From Acetatifactor sp. (GTDB lineage: Bacteria > Bacillota > Clostridia > Lachnospirales > Lachnospiraceae), in the NCBI GenBank assembly GCA_018385425.1, contig JAHBAA010000155.1, forward strand, positions 1 through 57,963: 57,963 nt of DNA. The letters are read 5' to 3'. The notes beneath the pieces are model-generated. The model did no database searches. It had not been told where the DNA came from and saw only the letters and a program-made list of their open reading frames with translations. Both the position numbers and the translations under genes were made by a program. Below are positions 53,882 through 57,963 of this stretch, one piece after another (position 1 is the stretch's first letter; the number at the start of each line of letters is the position of its first letter).

Positions 53882-55777
53882 TCATCGAACCACGCAGTCC
53901 CGATAAAAAAACTCCAGGATCTCCTCCGCCGACATCCCGGCATTTGCCATATGTTTGGCTGCATTCTGACTCATTCCGGCACCGTGGCCATAGCCGCCGC
54001 CGATCAGCGTATATCCGGTGATCGAATCACCCTCTGTCTTCGCATCAATATAGAAAAAGCCACTTGGCAGCAGCGTTTTGCACTCCCGTTCCTTCCCATT
54101 GTGCAGCGTTACCGGGGTCGTGCCGTCATTCAGCACGAAGCGGATGGCGTTCTCCGAGATGATCAGATAAGTGCCCTCTGACCCTACGATCAGCAGTTCC
54201 TCCGCCACCCCGCCGGCACCCCGCTTTCGGATCTCAAGCGACGTCAGCGTGCCAAGACGCTCTGGTGCATTCTCCGAAGTAAACTCATCCGATTTTTCTG
54301 TGCCGGTGAGCACCAGCGAGGGGCTGGAATGATACTTTTCCTGCAGACGGGCAAGCAGAAGCTCCGAGTCTGCCCTCTCCACCTGATACTGCCAGCGATA
54401 AAACCCTTCCTCCGCCTCATAATCCCGGGGATCAGGATTGGCAAGAAACCGGCGGAACGACTCTTCCGTGGGAACCTCCGTCAGAAACGCCCCCTCCGGC
54501 CGAATCTCTCTGGCGGCCAGATAAGTCAGAGCAGACGCAGCCGCAGACTTCCATACCGTGGCATCGCTGCCCAGCCCGCAGGAGGTAGAATAATAGAAGG
54601 TCTCCGCCGGCTCCCCGGAAGGGGTATACAGCTTCTTCCCGTAGGTCTCACGCACCGCCCTGGTAGCGTTCGGATGCGGTTCGATATTATTGTACACCTG
54701 AAAGGACACGCTGTCATCCACATGTGCACCCAATTCTGCAAAAGCTGCGCGCTGCATCCGGCTGTAGGCATAGGTCCTGGCACAGATGGCCTGTGCCATC
54801 AGCGCCTCCTCCGGAAAGCTTCCCGGCATCTCACTGGGCACCACGCTGAGCAGATACTCCTCCAGGGGAAGCACATTGATCACCGCGATTCCCTCCGGAC
54901 AGTCTACCAGCTCCATCTGACCGGCGTATGCACCGATACCTTCCATTCGCTCCACATTTCGGAGAATGACTTTCCCGGTCAATGCCTCCGGAACGATCTG
55001 CACTCTGTCGCCGCGCAAATAACCACAACCGGGCAGAAAGGTGATCTCCTCCCCGGCGAGGAACTTCTCCTCCGTACGGTCAGGATAGGCACCGTACCGG
55101 ACCACATAATCCGTGTCCGCTGTAAGGGTCAGCTCCTGATGAAATTTCTGAGCGTATTGGGAGGTATGTATCAGGACGCGAATGGTATCCATCTGCTCTT
55201 CCCGCGCTAGCAAAAAACCGCAGATCGCACCGTCCTCCAGGAGGAAATCCGTAACCTCTGCTCCGATGGGAATATCCGACAGATTCAGAGACGAAAGGGT
55301 TCCGAAGAGCCGGTACCCTCTGCAGCTTCCTGCGATGGGAATACTGCCCCGCCCCTCGATCTCGATCCGATCGGCGGAAACACTCAACACCTTTCCGCTG
55401 AAGCGATCCGTCTTATAACGGATCTCCGTGATGACTCCATCGGTCAAATGCAGGTCCGCCAGACATTCAGCCCTTGATCCGCCCAATATTCCGGACACTG
55501 AACGTCCCTTGGCAAAGCTTTCCTCACAGCCGTCTGCATACACCGTCACATTCTCTCCGTCATCGGACAACACCCAGGCATTGTACAGATCCCGGTACAC
55601 CGGTTCTCTGGGCACGGAAGACTCCTCACTGCCGCCCAATTCCTCTTCCGTCAGCACACGGATCACCTCACCGGTAGTCAGAAGAAGAACGCCAAGCAGC
55701 ACAACTCCGACTGCCAGCGCCAGACACTTACATACGATCCGATGCCGATAGGGCAATCCCTTCCACCATTCTTTCAT
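53882..55777 (-). CDS. SpoIID/LytB-domain protein (sporulation-type lytic enzyme)
   Basis: 631 residues, larger than SpoIID itself (about 340). A membrane anchor (about 15-37) leads to a 230-residue beta-rich region of unknown type. The SpoIID/LytB domain follows at about 300-630, with LEEYLLSVVPSEMPGSFPEE and ALMAQAICARTYAY. The C-terminal GGGYGHGAGMSQNAAKHMA is also characteristic. SpoIID is a lytic transglycosylase acting on denuded glycan during engulfment. Active-site Glu within VPSEMP is kept. The protein may be a vegetative or sporulation paralogue; its beta-domain extension is uncommon. Confidence 0.88.
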   Translation of the reverse strand: MKEWWKGLPYRHRIVCKCLALAVGVVLLGVLLLTTGEVIRVLTEEELGGSEESSVPREPVYRDLYNAWVLSDDGENVTVYADGCEESFAKGRSVSGILGGSRAECLADLHLTDGVITEIRYKTDRFSGKVLSVSADRIEIEGRGSIPIAGSCRGYRLFGTLSSLNLSDIPIGAEVTDFLLEDGAICGFLLAREEQMDTIRVLIHTSQYAQKFHQELTLTADTDYVVRYGAYPDRTEEKFLAGEEITFLPGCGYLRGDRVQIVPEALTGKVILRNVERMEGIGAYAGQMELVDCPEGIAVINVLPLEEYLLSVVPSEMPGSFPEEALMAQAICARTYAYSRMQRAAFAELGAHVDDSVSFQVYNNIEPHPNATRAVRETYGKKLYTPSGEPAETFYYSTSCGLGSDATVWKSAAASALTYLAAREIRPEGAFLTEVPTEESFRRFLANPDPRDYEAEEGFYRWQYQVERADSELLLARLQEKYHSSPSLVLTGTEKSDEFTSENAPERLGTLTSLEIRKRGAGGVAEELLIVGSEGTYLIISENAIRFVLNDGTTPVTLHNGKERECKTLLPSGFFYIDAKTEGDSITGYTLIGGGYGHGAGMSQNAAKHMANAGMSAEEILEFFYRDCVVR

Positions 55778-55816
55778 CTAAAATACCCTTCTGTCCTTTC
55801 ACATTCTAAACAGCAA

Positions 55817-55840
55817 GGAGCAGCCTGTTACGGCTGCTCC
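55817..55840 (-). terminator. hairpin downstream of the 6S-like RNA
   Basis: A perfect 9-bp stem GGAGCAGCC/GGCTGCTCC with a 6-base loop, followed by TTGCTGTTT. It may be a back-up terminator for pckA/6S transcription ahead of the SpoIID-like gene. Confidence 0.5.
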
Positions 55841-55871
55841 GCTCTTAAGTATCTTAGATAATTCTCTTGTG

Positions 55872-56066
55872 AAAAAACCCAAAGTGCCGGTTCTTGCCTT
55901 TTGACTCCTAGCATGGCTAGGTGGATGACCGCAACCAAGGTTTTGTCTTCCCTTCCGATCCTCACAAGTGAGTGAGGGCCTGACAGCTGCTTGGCAATAT
56001 AGGAATTCCGTTGAAAGTAAATGTAGGTTCAAAAACAGCAAGAGTTGTCGCACACCCCAGGCCTTT
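55872..56066 (-). ncRNA. ssrS: 6S RNA (SsrS) candidate
   Basis: About 195 bases that fold into one long rod. The closing stem CCTGGGGT..GC/GCACTTTGGG uses G-U pairs. It is extended by TCTTGC/GCAAGA and TTTTGA/TCAAAA, and opens into a large central bubble whose 3' side holds the small hairpin CCTAGC-CAT-GCTAGG. The upper stem has CCAAG/CTTGG and GTC/GAC, and the tip is CCTCAC/GTGAGG. A run of six U directly follows the closing stem. This rod-with-central-bubble architecture is that of 6S RNA, which binds sigma-A RNA polymerase. It begins about 9 bases after the pckA stop. Confidence 0.8.
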
Positions 56067-56074
56067 GATTCAAA

Positions 56075-57802
56075 TTAGAGAGCTGCAGCCTCAGCTACGA
56101 TCTTCTTCAGAGCTGCAAGAGCCTCATCGGGAAGCTTATCGTAACCTTCCTGCTTGGTTGCAAAGCCTTCTACAGCGTCTACACGGCTCTGCATAGCGTT
56201 CTTCAGCTGAGCAACATAATCAGCATCAGTCAGATCAGGCTTGAACGCATCGGAGGTTCTGCCGGACCAGTCATACATGATCTCGATATCCTCAAAAGGT
56301 CCCCACTGCTCGAACTGTGCCTTGCCCTCAACGATGGTCTCCAGAATTCCCAGAGTATCAGCGGGCTTACACTTTGTACCCATGAAGTCACCGGTGTTAA
56401 CGATGTAGCAGTCTACATGCTTCTCCTCAACCAGCTTCTTGAACTTCTCATAGTCATTTACCAGAGGATAGGTTCTGAAAGGGTTAGCGTAAGGAACGAT
56501 ACGAAGTGCGTTCATATCGGTACCTGCTGCTACACGCTCTGCGGTAGAAGTCTTGGTAGCAAGGGTAGCACCCATAACGGAAGCAAGTGCTGCACCCTTC
56601 AGCTTCACTACAGGAGGCAGGGTAGGATCCTTCATGATCCAGAAGATAGCGTTTACGGGGGAATCGATCTTGTCTACGCGGTTAGGGCTCCAAAGCTTAG
56701 ACTTGAGTGCACGGCCGTTACCGTTTCTGATGTCCTCGGTAACCAGCTGAATCTTTCCGTCCTCATCCAGAGTAGCGGAACAGTTCTGAGCGGTCAACAG
56801 GAACTTATTGTCAGGACATCCGGTAGGATAGTCAGCAGTCTTATCGAAGTAAGTAGGCTCCAAAGCGATGGAAGCACAGGTATCGGAGTTGATGATGAAA
56901 GCGTCATCATGAAGCACCTTGATACCGCCGAATGCATCGTACTTGCCGGCATGCTTTGCATGAGTCAGAGTAGACTTACCGGATCCGGACAGACCGTATA
57001 CGGAAGCTACGAACTTCTTGCCGCCCTCCAAGGAGTACTCCTTCTGACCGCCGTGGCAGGAAGCGTAACCGTTTCTGTTCGCAATAGCCCATGCCATAGT
57101 CAGAGTACCCTTCTTGTGCTCACCGAAGTACTTCATACCAAGGATTGCAGCACAGTTCTGGTCGGTATCGAAATAGCAGAGAGTCAAAGGATCGCTCAGG
57201 CAGCTGTAATCAACGTCGGGAGCTTCCTCGGGAGTCCACTGAGGATTGGAGAAGATATAGATATCAGGCTCCTTGCCATCGCCTACAGGCTGAGAATTCT
57301 TGTACATAGCAACATACTTGTCAGACATGTACTGGAAGTTCAGCATCCAGTTGTAAAGCAGATTCTCCTCTCCTTCGGGAATCAGCAGATGAGCCTTTAC
57401 CATGAACTCGGGATCCAGACCGATGAAGCACTCTGCATGATACAGAGTCTGCCAACGGGTTCTGTATACAGCGTCCATAACAACCTTGTCAAGCTTGGTA
57501 GCGTCTACGCCGGGCTGACCCTTGATACGACGAGCTGCTGCATAACGACCGGTAACTGCGCCATCGTTGAAAAGAAGAACCTTGGAATCTTTCTCCAGAC
57601 CCTGCTCCTCTGCTCTGTAGATAGGCATATCGGTAACGATGGTTCCGGGAGAATTCTTAGCGAGGTCATATGCTTCTCTTACGGTGTTAACCTTCACTAC
57701 GTTGTTGCCGTAAAAAGCAGCCTCGATGATGGAACGAGTCTTGCTGAAACCGGGCTTGCCAGCGCCGATCTCACTCAGCGGATAATAAGCTTTTGTTGAC
57801 AT
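56075..57802 (-). CDS. pckA: phosphoenolpyruvate carboxykinase (ATP)
   Basis: 575 residues from ATG 57802 with AAGGAGG upstream. The kinase P-loop GLSGSGKSTL is near residues 268-277, the metal motif is LHDDAFI, and the oxaloacetate/PEP-binding region has RTRWQTLYHAECFIG. Later RIVPYANPFRTYPLVNDYE and TGDFMGTKCKPADT follow. ATP-type enzymes are about 530-600 residues. In anaerobes it often runs toward oxaloacetate, saving ATP, or serves gluconeogenesis. A sigma-A promoter lies at 57929-57957 with a leader of about 120 bases. A 6S-like RNA follows directly. Confidence 0.96.
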   Translation of the reverse strand: MSTKAYYPLSEIGAGKPGFSKTRSIIEAAFYGNNVVKVNTVREAYDLAKNSPGTIVTDMPIYRAEEQGLEKDSKVLLFNDGAVTGRYAAARRIKGQPGVDATKLDKVVMDAVYRTRWQTLYHAECFIGLDPEFMVKAHLLIPEGEENLLYNWMLNFQYMSDKYVAMYKNSQPVGDGKEPDIYIFSNPQWTPEEAPDVDYSCLSDPLTLCYFDTDQNCAAILGMKYFGEHKKGTLTMAWAIANRNGYASCHGGQKEYSLEGGKKFVASVYGLSGSGKSTLTHAKHAGKYDAFGGIKVLHDDAFIINSDTCASIALEPTYFDKTADYPTGCPDNKFLLTAQNCSATLDEDGKIQLVTEDIRNGNGRALKSKLWSPNRVDKIDSPVNAIFWIMKDPTLPPVVKLKGAALASVMGATLATKTSTAERVAAGTDMNALRIVPYANPFRTYPLVNDYEKFKKLVEEKHVDCYIVNTGDFMGTKCKPADTLGILETIVEGKAQFEQWGPFEDIEIMYDWSGRTSDAFKPDLTDADYVAQLKNAMQSRVDAVEGFATKQEGYDKLPDEALAALKKIVAEAAAL

Positions 57803-57928
57803 ATAAGTATGTCCTCCTTCATTAGATTTATTTCTGCCGCACGAACCTGAACCAAAAGCGCCCATGCGGAGGCTTTGTAAAATTAAGTCTCATCGGTTCT
57901 CCATGACCAACTAACCAAATTTGTGTTC

Positions 57929-57957
57929 ATTATCTCAAATTCGGAGAAAAAAGTCAA
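57929..57957 (-). promoter_or_regulatory. pckA promoter
   Basis: TTGACT (57952-57957), 17-base spacer, GATAAT (57929-57934) on the minus strand. The leader to the start codon is about 120 bases and I see no known riboswitch in it. Confidence 0.75.
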
Positions 57958-57963
57958 GAAAGG

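Noticed and set aside
55872-56066. SRP RNA, because of the GGATCGGAAGGGAAG stretch
   Set aside because: The SRP domain IV hairpin with its asymmetric loop does not form; instead the strand folds into a long rod with a central bubble.
1-57963. CRISPR array, prophage, insertion sequence, tRNA or rRNA
   Set aside because: No regularly spaced repeats, transposase, integrase or phage structural genes were seen, and no cloverleaf or rRNA-like sequence was recognised.

Overview
The window looks like a chromosomal segment of a spore-forming anaerobic Firmicute, most likely of the family Lachnospiraceae (order Eubacteriales). The evidence is the gene families present: YqfC/YqfD, a SpoIID-like protein, Rex, an NfnAB-type transhydrogenase, formate-tetrahydrofolate ligase, ATP-dependent PEP carboxykinase, a eukaryote-like NADP isocitrate dehydrogenase beside a likely Re-citrate synthase, T-box leaders and TTG/GTG starts. 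Base composition is roughly half GC. There is no prophage, transposase, CRISPR array, rRNA or tRNA. Almost everything is on the minus strand; the plus-strand genes are tyrA plus a YwaF-like gene, and three small unrecognised genes at 36.2-37.5 kb.

Layout, left to right (minus-strand genes read right to left). 0-4 kb: two FAD-dependent flavoproteins, a BofC-like secreted protein and a lipid-linked polysaccharide flippase. 4-7 kb: yqfC-yqfD-phoH-ybeY. 7-16.9 kb: pdp, nth, a BvgS-like hybrid kinase, rlmH, a zinc-ribbon membrane protein, nfnB/nfnA-like genes and a TPR protein with two CHB_HEX_C-like repeats. 17-25 kb: fhs, ftsK/spoIIIE, a TepA-like protease, a polytopic membrane protein and a GT2 glycosyltransferase. 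25-31 kb: yebC, a CNNM/CorC protein, mazF, alr, nnr and rex. 31.3-34.8 kb: icd, gntR and a Re-citrate-synthase-like gene behind a 36-bp near-perfect palindrome that overlaps the promoter.

34.8-37.8 kb is the most unusual stretch. It holds a subtilase and three small genes (one a 90-residue protein with 17 cysteines). All four have a CATANNNTA box, typical of mother-cell sporulation sigma factors, 26-30 bases before the start codon. This island is bracketed by two inverted copies of a 156-169 bp self-complementary repeat whose outer stems differ in sequence but are each paired.

37.8-58 kb: T-box-controlled leuS, an EF-G paralogue, tyrA and a YwaF-like gene on plus, then lacI-type regulator, vanZ-like, queA, M18 aminopeptidase and T-box-controlled pheST, then yihY-like and spoIID-like genes. 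Last comes pckA, followed 9 bases after its stop by a structured RNA that folds like 6S RNA.

Working together: Re-citrate synthase, isocitrate dehydrogenase, NfnAB, Rex and PckA describe an anaerobe making 2-oxoglutarate and NADPH through a partial oxidative TCA branch under redox control. A second theme is sporulation and envelope building: YqfC/D, BofC-like, SpoIID-like, FtsK/SpoIIIE, the flippase, Alr and the CATANNNTA island. A third is translation: LeuS, PheST, EF-G2, YbeY, RlmH and QueA.
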